NCBI RefSeq assembly: GCF_937616625.2
Contig: NC_065570.1
Location: forward strand, 25,258,046-25,322,045
Origin: Mercurialis annua
Lineage: Eukaryota; Streptophyta; Magnoliopsida; Malpighiales; Euphorbiaceae
Length of the DNA stretch: 64,000 nt
Direction: 5' to 3'
A program made the translations under genes and the position numbers. Below are positions 24,501-37,021 of this stretch, piece after piece. The notes below the pieces were generated by a model. It saw only the letters and a list, made by a program, of their open reading frames with translations. It did no database searches and had not been told where the DNA came from. Each line of letters begins with the position of its first letter. Position 1 is the first letter of the stretch.

Positions 24501-26359
24501 AGAGACTTGAGATGCAACATACTAATCTAGTGTCACTTTTCACGCACACTTTGCGTAAAATAACCTAACCATGCTTATGTAATCGGAACGACGCGATAAA
24601 GAGACTTGAGACGCGACATGCTAATCTATTATTAATTTTTACGCTCACTTTCCGTAATATAACCTAAGCATGTTTTGGGAATCGGAACGATTTGTTAGAG
24701 AGACTTGTAACGTGACATAAGCATGGCAATCGACACGATGCTTTAAAGAGACTTGAGACACGCCATACTAATCTAGCGTCACATTTTACGCAGAATTTGC
24801 GTAATATAACCTAACCATGCTTAGGTAATCGGAACGGAGAATTAAAGAGACTTGAGACGCGACATACTAATCTAGCGTCACTTTGCGTAATATGACTTAA
24901 CCATGCTTATGTAATCGGAGCGACCAGTTAAAGGGACATGAGATGCGACATACTAATCTAGCGTAACTTTTTAAGAACATTTTGCGTAATATAACCTAAC
25001 CATGCTTAGGTAATTGGAACGACACGTTAAAATGACTTGAGACGCGCCATACTAATTTAGCGTCACCTTTTACGCACACTTTGAGTAATATAACCTAACC
25101 ATGCTTAAGTAATCGGAACAACGCGTTAAAGAGACTTGAGATGCAACATGCTAATCTAGTGTCACTTTTTAAGCATACTTTGTGTAATATAATCTAACCA
25201 TGCTTAGGTAATCATAACAACGCGTTAAAGAGACTTGTGTCGCGACATACTAATCTAGCGACAGTTTTAACGCAAAATTGGCGTAATATACCATATCCAT
25301 GCTTAGGTAATCGGAACGACGCGTTGAAGATTCTTGAGGCGCGGCATACTAATCTAGCGTCACTTTTTACACACACTTTGCGTAATATAACCTAACCATG
25401 CTTAGGTAATCGGAACGACACATTAAAATGACTTGAGATGCTTCATACTAATTTAGCGTCACTTTTTACGCACACTTGCGTAATATAACCTAACCTTGCT
25501 TATGTAATCGGAACAACGCTTTAAAGAGACTTGAGACGCGACATTGCGATTACCTAAGCATGGTTAGGTTATATTATGCAAAGAGTGCGCGAAAAGTGAC
25601 GCTAGATTAGTATGTCGCATCGCAAGTCTCTCTAACGCGTTGTTCCGATTACCTAAGCATGCTTAGGTTATATTACATAGAGTGTGCGTGAAAAGTGACG
25701 CTAGATTAGTATGTTGTGTCTCAAGTCGCTCTAACGCGTCGTTGCGATTATCTAAGCATGGTTACATTATATTACGCAGCAAAGTGCGTGAATAGTGACG
25801 CTAGATTAGTATGCCGCGTCACAAGTGTCTCTAACACCTCGTTCCAATTACCTAAGTATTGTTAGGTTATATTACGCTAAGTGTGCGTGAAAAGTGACCC
25901 TAGATTAGTATGTCGCAAGTCTCACTAACTGGTCGTTCCAATTACCGAAGCATGGTTAGATAATATTACGCAAAGTGTGCGTAAAAAGCGACGCTAGATT
26001 AATATGTCGCGCCTCAAGTGTCTCTAACGCGTCGTTGCGATTAACTATGCATCGTTAAGTTATATTATGCAAAGAGTGCGTGAATAGTGACACTAGATTA
26101 GTATGTCGCATCACAAGTCTCTCTAACGCCTTGTTACGATTACCTAAGCATGGTTAGGTTATATTTCACTAAGTGTGCGTGAATAATGACTCTAGATTAG
26201 TATGTCGCGTCGCAAGTCTCTCTAACGCGTCGTTCCGATTACCTAAGTATGGTTTGGTTCTATTACGCAGAATGTGCGTGAAAAGTGACGCTAGATTAGT
26301 ATGTCGCCTCTCAACTGTCTTTAATGCGTCGTTCTTATTGTCTAAGCATGGTAAGGTTA

Positions 26360-29229
26360 TATTACGCTGAGTGTGCGTGAAAAGTGGCAATTGATTAGTA
26401 TGTCGCGTCTCAAGTCTCTTTAACGCGTCGTATCGATTACCATTCTTATGTCCCGTCACAAGTCTATCTAATGCGTCGTTCCGATTACCTCAGCATGGTT
26501 TGGTTATATTACGAAAAGTGTGCGGTAAAAGTGAAAATAGATTAGTATGTCGCGACTCAAGTCTCTTTAACGCATCGTTTCGATTACCTAAGCATGGTTA
26601 GGTTATATTATTCAAAGAAACAGTGAATAGTGACGGTAGATTAGTATGTTGCGTCTTAAGTCTCTTTAACGCGTCGTTCCGATTACTTATGCATGATAAG
26701 ATTATATTACACAAAGTGTGAGTAAAACGTGATGCGAAAATAGTATGGCGCGTCTCAAGTCTCTTTAACGTGTCCTTCCGATTACCTAAGCATGGTTAGG
26801 TTATACTACGCAAAATGTGCGTAAAAAGTGACGCCAAATTAGTATGTCGCGACTCAAGTCTCTTTAACGCGTCGTTTCGACTACCTAAGCATGGTTAGGT
26901 TATATTGAGCAAAGTGTGCGTGAAAAGTGATGCTATATTAGTATGTCGCATCTCAAGTCTGTTTAACGCGTCGTTTCGATTACCTAAGCATAGTTAGGTT
27001 TTATTACGCAAACTGTGCTCGAAAAGTGACGTTAGATTAGTATGGCGCGTCCTAAGTCTCTTTAATGCGTCGTTCCGAGTACCTATGCATGGTTAGGTTA
27101 TATTACACAAAGTGTGCGTGAAAAGTGATGCTAGATTAGTATGTCACGTTTTAAGTATCTTTAACGCGTTGTTCCGATTACCTAAACATGGTTAGGTTAT
27201 TTTACGCGAAGTGTGCGTGAAAAGTTACGCTAGATTAGTATGTCGCGTCTCTAGTCTCTTTAACGTGTCGTTCCGATTATCGAAGCATGGTTAAGTGTGC
27301 GTGAAAAGTGACTCTAGATTAGTATGTCACGTCTCAAGTGTCTTTAACTGGTGTTCCGATTACCTAAGCATGGTTAGGTTATTACACAAAGTGTGCGTGA
27401 AAAGTGACGCTAGATTAGTATGTCGCGTCTGAAGTCTCTAAAAACGCGTTGTTATACTATGCAAAGTGTGCGTGAAAAGTGACGCTAGATTAGTGTGTCG
27501 CGTTTCAAGTCTCTTTAACGCGTCGTTCCGATTACCTATGCATGGTTAGGTAGTGTGCGTGAAAAGTGATGCTAGATTAGTATTTCGCGTCTCAAGTCTC
27601 TTTAACTCATCAATCCGATTTCCTAAGAATGGTTAGGTTACATTACGCAAAGTCTGCGTAAACTGTGACGCTAAAATTAGTATGGCGCGTCTCAAGTCTC
27701 TTTAACGCATCATTTGATTACCAAAGAATGGTTAGGTTATACTACACATAGTGTGCGTGAAAAGTGACAATAGATTAGTATGTCGCGTCGCAAGTCTCTT
27801 TAATGTGTCGTTCCGATTACCTAAGCATGGTTAGGTTATTTTACGCAAAGTGTGCGTGAAAAGTGACGCTGGATTAGTAGTTCATGTCTCAAGTCTCTTT
27901 AAAGCGTTGTTTCGATTACCCAATCATGGTTAGGTTGTATTACGTAAAGTATGCGTGAAAAGTGACAGCTAGATTAGTATGTCGCATCTCAAGTCTCTTT
28001 ATCGCGTCGTTCCGATTACCTAAGCATGGTTTGGTTATATATCGCAAGGCGTGCGTAAAAAGTGACGCTAGATTAGTATGGCGCGTTTCAAGTCTCTTTA
28101 ACCCGTCGTTTCGATTACTTTGCTTACGACGCGTCAGAAGTCTCTCTAACGCGTCGTTCTTATTACCTAAGCATGGTTGACTTATATTACGCCAAGTGTG
28201 CGTGAAAAGTGGCGCTAGATTAGTATGTCCCGTCACAAATCTATCTAACGCATCGTTCCGATTACGTAAGTATGGTTGGGTTATATTACGCAAAGTGTGC
28301 GTGAAAAGTGACGCTAGATTAGTATGTCGCGTTTCAAGCTTCTTTAATGTGTCGTTCCGATTACCTAAGCATGGTTAGGTTATATTACGCAAAATGTGCG
28401 TGAAAAGCGACAATAGATTAGTATTTCATGTCTGAAGTCTTTTTAATGCGTCGTTTCCATTACCATGCTTATGTGGAGTCACATGTCTCTCTAACCCGTC
28501 TTTCCGATTGCCTAAGCTTGGTTAGGTTATATTATGCAAAGTGTGTGTGAACAGTGAAAATATATTAGTATGTTGCGTTTCAAGTCTTTTTAGAGCCTCG
28601 TCCGATTATCTACGCATGGTTAGGTTATATTACGCAAAGAGTTCGTGAACAGTGATACTAGATTAGTATGTTGCGTCTCAAGTCTCTTTAACGCGTCGTT
28701 CCGATTACCTAAGCATGGTTAGGGTATATTACGCAAAGTGTGAGTAAAAAATGACGCTAAATTAGTATGATGCGTCTCAAGTCTCTTTAACGCGTGGTTC
28801 CAATTACCTAAGCATGGTTAGGTTATATTACGCAAAGTGTGAGTAAAAAGTGACGCTAAATTAGTATGGCGCGTCTCAAGTCACTTTAACACGTCGTTCC
28901 GTTAACCTAAGCATAGTTAGGTTATATTACGCAAAGTGTGCGTAAAAATGACGCTAGATTAGTATGGCGCGTTTCAAGTTTTTTTAACACGTCTTTTCAA
29001 GTGTCTCTAACGTGTCATTCTGATTAACTAAGCATGGTTAGGTTATATTACGCAAAGTGTGCATGAAAAGGGACAATAGGTTAGTATGTTGCGTCTCAAG
29101 TCCATTTAACGCGTCGTTCCGATTACCTAAGCATTGTTATGTTAGTCATTAAAAGTGTCACTAGATCAGTATGTCCCGTCACAAGTCTCTTTAACGCGGT
29201 GTTACAATTACCTAAGCATGGTTAGGTTA
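26360..29229 (-). repeat. Sat1 2,870-bp duplication, copy 1
   Basis: Starts near the ATTACGCTGAGTGTGCGTG junction (26361). Every later oddity recurs exactly 2,870 bp downstream: GTATCGATTACCATTCTTA (26430/29300), the short TAAAAACGCGTTGTTATACT monomer (27440/30310), and the CTTTGCTTACGACGCGTCAG join (28118/30988). The unit equals about 29 monomers. The copies differ at only a small number of scattered positions (about 98% identity by eye). Confidence 0.92.
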
Positions 29230-32099
29230 TATTACGCTGAGTGTGCGTGAAAAGTGACAATTGATTAGTATGTCGCGTCTCAAGTCTCTTTAACGCGTCG
29301 TATCGATTACCATTCTTACGTCGCGTCACAAGTCTATCTAATGCGTCGTTCCGATTACCTCAGCATGGTTTGGTTATATTATGCAAAGTGTGCGGTAAAA
29401 GTGAAAATAGATTAGTATGTCGCGACTCAAGTCTCTTTAACGCATCGTTTCGATTACCTAAGCATGGTTAGGTTATATTATTCAAAGAGTGAGTGAATAG
29501 TGACGGTAGATTAGTATGTCGCGTCTTAAGTCTCTTTAACGCGTCGTTCCGATTACATATGCATGATAAGATTATATTACGCAAAGTGTGAGTAAAACGT
29601 GATGCGAAAATAGTATGGCGCGTCTCAAGTCTCTTTAACGTGTCCTTCCGATTACCTAAGCATGGATAGGTTATACTACGCAAAATGTGCGTAAAAAGTG
29701 ACGCCAAATTAGTATGTCGCGACTCAAGTCTCTTTAACGCGTCGTTTCGACTACCTAAGCATGGTTAGGTTATATTGAGCAAAGTGTGCGTGAAAAGTGA
29801 CGCTATATTAGTATGTCGCATCTCAAGTCTGTTTAACGCGTCGTTTCAATTACCTAAGCATGGTTAGGTTTTATTACGCAAACTGTGCTCGAAAAGTGAC
29901 GTTAGATTAGTATGGCGCGTCCTAAGTCTCTTTAATGCGTCGTTCCGAGTACCTATGCATGGTTAGGTTATATTACACAAAGTGTGCGTGAAAAGTGATG
30001 CTAGATTAGTATGTCACGTTTTAAGTATCTTTAACGCGTTGTTCCGATTACCTAAACATGGTTAGGTTATTTTACGCGAAGTGTGCATGAAAAGTTACAC
30101 TAGATTAGTATGTCGCGTCTCTAGTCTCTTTAACGTGTCGTTCCGATTATCGAAGCATGGTTAAGTGTGCGTGAAAAGTGACGCTAGATTAGTATGTCAC
30201 GTCTCAAGTGTCTTTAACTGGTGTTCCGATTACCTAAGCATGGTTAGGTTATTACACAAAGTGTGCGGGAAAAGTGACGCTAGATTAGTATGTCGCGTCT
30301 GAAGTTTCTAAAAACGCGTTGTTATACTACGCAAAGTGTGCGTGAAAAGTGACGCTAGATTAGTGTGTCGCGTTTCAAGTCTCTTTAACGCGTCGTTCCG
30401 ATTACCTATGCATGGTTAGGTAGTGTGCGTGAAAAGTGACGCTAGATTAGTATTTCGTGTCTCAAGTCTCTTTAACTCGTCAATCCGATTTCCTAAGAAT
30501 GGTTAGGTTACATTACGCAAAGTCTGCGTAAACTGTGACGCTAAAATTAGTATGGCGCGTCTCAAGTCTCTTTAACGCATCATTTGATTACCAAAGAATG
30601 GTTAGGTTATACTACACATAGTGTGCGTGAAAAGGGACAATAGATTAGTATGTCGCGTCGCAAGTCTCTTTAATGTGTCGTTCCGATTACCTAAGCATGG
30701 TTAGGTTATTTTACGCAAAGTGTGCGTGAAAAGTGACGCTGAATTAGTAGTTCATGTCTCAAGTCTCTTTAAAGCGTTGTTTCGATTACCCAATCATGGT
30801 TAGGTTGTATTACGCAAAGTATGCGTGAAAAGTGACAGCTAGATTAGTATGTCGCATCTCAAGTCTCTTTATCGCGTCGTTCCGATTACCTAAGCATGGT
30901 TTGGTTATATATCGCAAAGCGTGCGTAAAAAGTGACGCTAGATTAGTATGGCGCGTTTCAAGTCTCTTTAACCCGTCGTTTCGATTACTTTGCTTACGAC
31001 GCGTCAGAAGTCTCTCTAACGCGTCGTTCTTATTACCTAAGCATGGTTGACTTATATTACGCCAAGTGTGCGTGAAAAGTGGCGCTAGATTAGTATGTCC
31101 CGTCAAAAATCTATCTAACGCATCGTTCCGATTACGTAAGCATGGTTTGGTTATATTACGCAAAGTGTGCGTGAAAAGTGACGCTAGATTAGTATGTCGC
31201 GTTTCAAGCTTCTTTAATGTGTCGTTCCGATTACCTAAGCATGGTTAGGCTATATTACGCAAAATGTGCGTGAAAAGCGACAATAGATTAGTATTTCATG
31301 TCTGAAGTCTTTTTAATGCGTCGTTTCGATTACCATGCTTATGTGGAGTCACATGTCTCTCAAACGCGTCGTTCCGATTGCCTAAGCTTGGTTAGGTTAT
31401 ATTATGAAAAGTGTGTGTGAACAGTGAAAATATATTAGTATGTTGCGTTTCAAGTCTTTTTAGCGCCTCGTCCGATTATCTACGCATGGTTAGGTTATAT
31501 TACGCAAAGAGTTCGTGAACAGTGATGCTAGATTAGTATGTTGCGTCTCAAGTCTCTTTAACGCGTCGTTCCGATTATCTAAGCATGGTTAGGGTATATT
31601 ACGCAAAGTGTGAGTAAAAAGTGACGCTAAATTAGTATGACGCGTCTCAAGTCTCTTTAACGCGTGGTTCCAATTACCTAAGCATTGTTAGGTTATATTA
31701 CGCAAAGTGTGAGTAAAAAGTGACGCTAAATTAGTATGGCGCGTCTCAAGTCACTTTAACACGTCGTTCCGTTAACCTAAGCATAGTTAGGTTATATTAC
31801 GCAAAGTGTGCGTAAAAATGACGCTAGATTAGTATGGCGCGTTTCAAGTTTTTTTAACACGTCTTTTCAAGTGTCTCTAACGTGTCATTCTGATTAACTA
31901 AGCATGGTTAGGTTATATTACGCAAAGTGTGCATGAAAAGGGACAATAGGTTTGTATGTTGCGTCTCAAGTCCATTTAACGCGTCGTTCCGATTACCTAA
32001 GCATTGTTATGTTAGTCATTAAAAGTGTCACTAGATCAGTATGTCCCGTCACAAGTCTCTTTAACGCGGTGTTACAATTACCTAAGCATGGTTAGGTTA
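29230..32099 (-). repeat. Sat1 2,870-bp duplication, copy 2
   Basis: Directly adjacent second copy of 26360-29229, same orientation, constant 2,870-bp offset with no net indel. Identity falls off near 32105, where the text changes from ATTACGCTGAGTG to ATTACGCTAAGTG and then departs. Confidence 0.92.
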
Positions 32100-33487
32100 T
32101 ATTACGCTAAGTGTGCGTAATAAATGACGCTAGATTAGTATGGCACGTCTCAAGTCTCTTTAACGCGTCGTTTAGATTACCATTCTTATGTCACATTACA
32201 AGTCTCTCTTACACGTCGTTCCAATTTACTAAGCATGGTTAGGTTATATTACGCAAAATGTGCGTGAAAATTGACAAATGATTAGTAAGTCGCGTCTCAA
32301 GTCTCTTTAACGAGTTGTTCCGATTACCTAAGCATGGTTGGGTTATTTTACGCAAATTGTGCGTGAAAAGTGACGCTAGGTTAGTATGTCGCGTCTCAAG
32401 TCTCTTTAACGCGTCGTTCCGATTACCTACACATGGTTAGGTTATATTACGCAATGTGTGCGTGAAAACTGTCGCTAGGTTAGTAAGTCGCGTCTCAAGT
32501 CTCTTTAACGTGTCGTTCCGATTACGTACACATGGTTAGGTTATATTACGCAATGTGTGCATGAAAACTGTTGCTATTTTAGTATATCGCATCTCAAGTC
32601 TCTTTAACACGTCGTTCAGATTACCTAAGCATGGTTAGGTTACATTACGCAAAGTGTGCGTGAAACTTACGCTCGATTAGTATGTCGTGTCTAAAGTCTC
32701 TTTAACGCGTCGTTCCGATTACCAAAGCATGGTTAGGATATATTACTCAATGTGTGCGTGAAAACTGTTGCTAGGTTAGTATGTCGTGTCTCAAGTCTCT
32801 TTAAAGCGTCGATCCGATTACCTAATCATGGTTTGGTTGTATTATGCAAAGTGTGCGTGAAAAGTGACGGATAGATTAGTATGTCATGTCTGAAGTCTCT
32901 TTAACGCGTCTTTCTGATTAACTATGCATGGTTAGGTTATATTAAGCAAAGCGTGCGTAAAAAGTGGCCTAGTATGGCGCGTTTCAAGTCTCTTTAACGC
33001 GTTGTTTCAATTACTGTGCTTATGTCGCGTCAAAAGTGTCTCTAACGCGTCGTTCTGATTACCTAAGCATGCTTAGGTTATATGACGCAAAGTGTGCGTG
33101 AAAAGTGACAATAGATTGGTATGTCGTTTCTCAAGTCTCTTTAATGCGTATTCCGATTACCTAAGCATGGTTAGGTTATATTACGTAAAGTGTGCGTGAA
33201 AAATGATGCTAGATTAATATGTCGTGTCTCAAGTCTCGTTAACGCGTCTTTCTGATTACGTATGCATGGTTAGGTTATATAACGCAAAGTGTAAGTGAAA
33301 AAAGACGCTAGATTAGTATATCGCTACTCAAGTCTCTTTAACGCGTCGTTCCAATTTCCTAAGCATGGTTAGGTTATATTACACAAAGTTTGCGTGAAAA
33401 GTGACGCTAGATTAGTATGTCGCATCTCAAGTCTCTTTAACTCGTCGTTCCGATTACCAAAGCATGGTTAGGTTATATTACGCAAAG

Positions 33488-36400
33488 AGACTTGTGACAC
33501 GCCATACTAATCTAGCGTCACTTGTATGCACACTTTGCGTAATATAACTTAACCATGCTTAGGTAATCGTAACAATGCGTTAAAGAGACTTATCAAGCGA
33601 CATACTAATCTAGCGACACTTTTAAAGCGCACTTGGCGTAATATAATGTAACTATGCTTAGGTAATCCAAACGATGCGTTAAAGAGACTTGAGACGCAAC
33701 ATACTCATTTATAACCTTTGCGTAATATAACCTAACTATGGTTAGTTAATCATAACAACGCGTTAGAGACACTTGTTACGCGACATAGACATGGTAATTA
33801 AAAAGACGTGTTTAAGAGACTTGAAACGCGCCATACTAATATAGTGTGACCTCTTACACACACATTGCGTAATATAACCTAACCATGCTTAGTTAATCAG
33901 AACGACGCGTTAAAGTTACTTGAGACGCGCCATACTAATTTAGCATCACTTTTGACTCACACTTTGCGCAATATAACATAACCATGCTTAAGTAATCGAA
34001 CGACACGTTAAAGAGATTTGTGACGCGACATACAAATCAATTGTCACTTTTCACTCACACTTTGCGTAGTATAACATAACCATGCTTAGAAAATCGGAAC
34101 AACTCATTAAAAAGACCAGCGACGCGACATACTAATCTAGCGTCCCTTTTCATGCACACATTGCGTAATATAACCTAACCTTGCTTAGGTAGTCGGAATG
34201 ACGCGTTAGAGAGACTTGTGACCTGACATACTAATCTAGCGTCACTTTTCACAAACACTTTGAGACGCGAAACGACGCATTACAGACACTTGGGACGCGA
34301 CATAAGCACGGTAGCGACATATTAATCTAGCATCACTTTTCACGCACACTTTGCGTAATATGACCTAACAATGCTTAGGTCATCGGAACAACGCGTTAAA
34401 GAGACTTGAGACACGACATACTAATCTAGCGTCACTTTTCACACACACTTTGCGTAATATAACTCAACCATGCTTAGGTAATCGGTACGACACATTAGAG
34501 AGACTTGTAACGCGAAATAAGTATTGTAATCGAAACGACATGTTAAAGAGACTTGAGACGCGCCATACTAATCTAGCATCACTTTCTACGCACACTTTGC
34601 GTAATATAACCTAACCATGCTTAGGTAATCGGAACAACGAGTTAAAGAGACTTGAGATGTGACATACTAATCTAGCATCACTTTTCACAAATACTTTGCG
34701 TAAAATAACCTAACCATGCTTAGGTAATAGGAACGACGCGTTAAAGTTACTTGAGACGCGCCATACTAATTTAGCGTCACTTTTTACTCACACATTGCGT
34801 TATATAACGTAAGGTAATTGGAACGACACGTTAAATAGACTTGAGACACAACATACTAATCTAGCGTCCCTTTTCACGTACACTTAACGTAAAATAACCT
34901 AACCATGCTTAGGTAATCGGAACGACGCGTTAAAGAGAATTGAGACGCAACATATTAATCTATTTTCAGTTTCCACGCACACTTTTCACGCACACTTTGC
35001 GTAATATAACCTAACCATGCTTAGTTAAGAAGAACGACACGTTCGAGAGACTTGTTACGCGACATATGCATGGTAATCAAAAAGACGCGTTAAAGAGACT
35101 TGAAACGTGCCATACTAATTTAGCGTCACTTTTTACTCACACTTTGCGTAATATAACCTAACCATGATTAGGTAATCGGAACTATACATTAAAGAGACTT
35201 GTGACGCGACATAAGTATGGTAATCAAAACGACGGGTTAAAGAGACTTGAGATGCTTCATACTAATCTATTGTCACTTTTCACGCACACTTTGCGTAATA
35301 TAACGTAACCATGCTTAGGTAATCGGAACGAAGAATTAAAGAGACTTGAGACGCGACATACTAATCTATCATCACTTTTCACGCACACTTTGCGTAAAAT
35401 AACCTAACCAGGCTTATGTAATAGGAACTACGCGTAAGAGACACTTGAGACGCGAAAAACTAATCTAGTGTCACTTTTCGTGCACACTTTGCGTAGTATA
35501 ATCTAACCATGCTTAGTTAATTGGAACGACGCGTTAAAGAGACTTGAGACGCGCCATACTAATTTAGTGTCACTTTTGACGCACACTTTGCGTAATACAA
35601 CCTAACCATTCTTAAGTGATCGGAACAACGCGTTTAAGAGACTTGAGAAGCGACATACTAATCTTGCGTCACTATTCACGCACTCTTTGCGTAATATAAC
35701 CTAACCATGCTTAGGTAATCAGAATAATGCGTAAAAGAGACTTGAGACGCGACATACTAATCTATTTTCACTTTTCACTCACACTTTGCGCAATATAACC
35801 TTACCATGCTTAATTAATCGCAACAACGCGTTAAAGAGACTTGAGACGCGACATACTAATCTAGCGTCACTGTTCACGCTCTCTTTGCGCAATATAACCG
35901 AACCATGCTTAGGTAATCGGAACGACGCGATAAAGAGACTTGAGACGCGACATACTAATCTAGCGTCACTTTTTGCGCACACTTTGCGTAGTACAACCTA
36001 ACCATGCTTAGGTAATCGGAACACGCGTTAAACAGACTTGAGACATGACATACTAATCTAGCGTCACTTTTCACGCACCTTTTGCGTAAAATAACCTAAC
36101 CATGCTTAGATAATCGGAACGACGCGTAATAGAGACTTGAGACACGACATACTAATCTAGCTTAACTTTTCACGCAAACTTTGCATAATATAACCTAACC
36201 GTACTTTGGAAATCAGAACGACGCATTAAAGAGACTTGAGTAGCGACATACTAATCTAGCGTCACATTTCCCGCACATTTTGCGTAATATAACCTAACCA
36301 TGCTTATGTAATTGGAAAAACGCGTTAAAGAGACTTGAGACACGACATACTAATCTAACGTCACTTTTCACTCACACTTTGCGTAATATAACCAAACCAT

Positions 36401-36979
36401 GCTTAGGTAATCGGAATACGCATAAAAGAGATATAAGACGCAACATACTTATCTTGCGTCACTTTTCACGCACACTTTGCGTAAAATAACATAACCATAC
36501 CTAGGTAATCGGAACGACGCGTTAAAGAGACTTGAGATGTGACATACTAATCCTTTGTCACTTTTCACGCACAGTTTGGGTAATATAACCTAACCATGCA
36601 TAGGTAATCAGAACGACGTGTTAGAGATACTTGTGACGCGACATAAGCATAGTAATCGAAACGACGCGTTAAGGAGACTTGAAACGCGCCATACTGATAT
36701 AGCGTCGCTTTTTACGCACGCTTTGCGTAATATAATCTAACCATGCATAGGTAATTGGAACGACGCGTTAAAGAGACTTGAGACCCGACATACTAATCTA
36801 TCCGTCACTTTTCACGCACAACTTTGCGTAATATAACCAAACCATGCTTAGGAATTCGGAACTTCGCGATAAAGAGACTTGACAAGCGACTTACTAATAT
36901 ATTTTCCCTTTTCACGCACACTTTGCGTCATATAAACTAACCATGTTTAGGTAATCGGAACGACGTGTTAGAGAGACTT
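33488..36979 (+). repeat. Sat1 99-bp satellite array, forward tract 3
   Basis: Forward-orientation monomers resume after a microhomology junction (AAAGAG, 33484-33489). Period and boxes are as in tract 1, with several 147-bp variants. It ends in a fold-back at 36979. Confidence 0.96.
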
Positions 36980-37021
36980 ATGTCGCGTCACAAGTCTCTC
37001 TAACGCGTCGTTTCGATTACC
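36950..37021. repeat. Fold-back inverted repeat at a satellite orientation switch
   Basis: Left arm 36950-36979 (GGTAATCGGAACGACG...GAGAGACTT) and right arm 36992-37021 (AAGTCTCTCTAACGCGTCGT...) are reverse complements with two or three mismatches. They are separated by only 12 bases (ATGTCGCGTCAC). Beyond the arms the two sides follow different monomer variants. Confidence 0.9.

Larger units (their letters stand above)
15937..25544 (+). repeat. Sat1 99-bp satellite array, forward tract 2
   Basis: Continuation of the array at 1-7056 after the retrotransposon, in the same orientation and with the same period. It contains the 147-bp variant, short local duplications (for example a 28-bp step near 16720-16760), and a distinct subfamily stretch at about 18840-21520. 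It ends abruptly at GACGCGACAT (25535-25544), where the orientation reverses. Confidence 0.97.
25545..33487 (-). repeat. Sat1 99-bp satellite array, reverse tract 1
   Basis: Same 99-bp satellite read on the opposite strand: units show CCTAAGCATGGTTAGG, TTATATTACGCAAAGTGTGC, GTGAAAAGTGACGCTAGATT and AGTATGTCGCGTCTCAAGTC. The strand changes without any unique spacer at either end. Most of it is a large near-identical tandem duplication (26360-32099). Open frames of up to 117 residues here are period artefacts. Confidence 0.97.

Noticed and set aside
27940..28293. Open frame of 117 residues with NRNDALKRLETRHTNLASLF-type repeats, and all similar frames in Sat1
   Set aside because: It is the 99-bp satellite read in a frame kept open by its period. 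Equivalent frames exist on both strands, start at arbitrary points and show no unique domain or promoter.
36950..37021. Fold-back as a rho-independent-type terminator or small RNA hairpin
   Set aside because: It is formed by two Sat1 monomers in opposite orientation at an inversion point, which fully explains the pairing.
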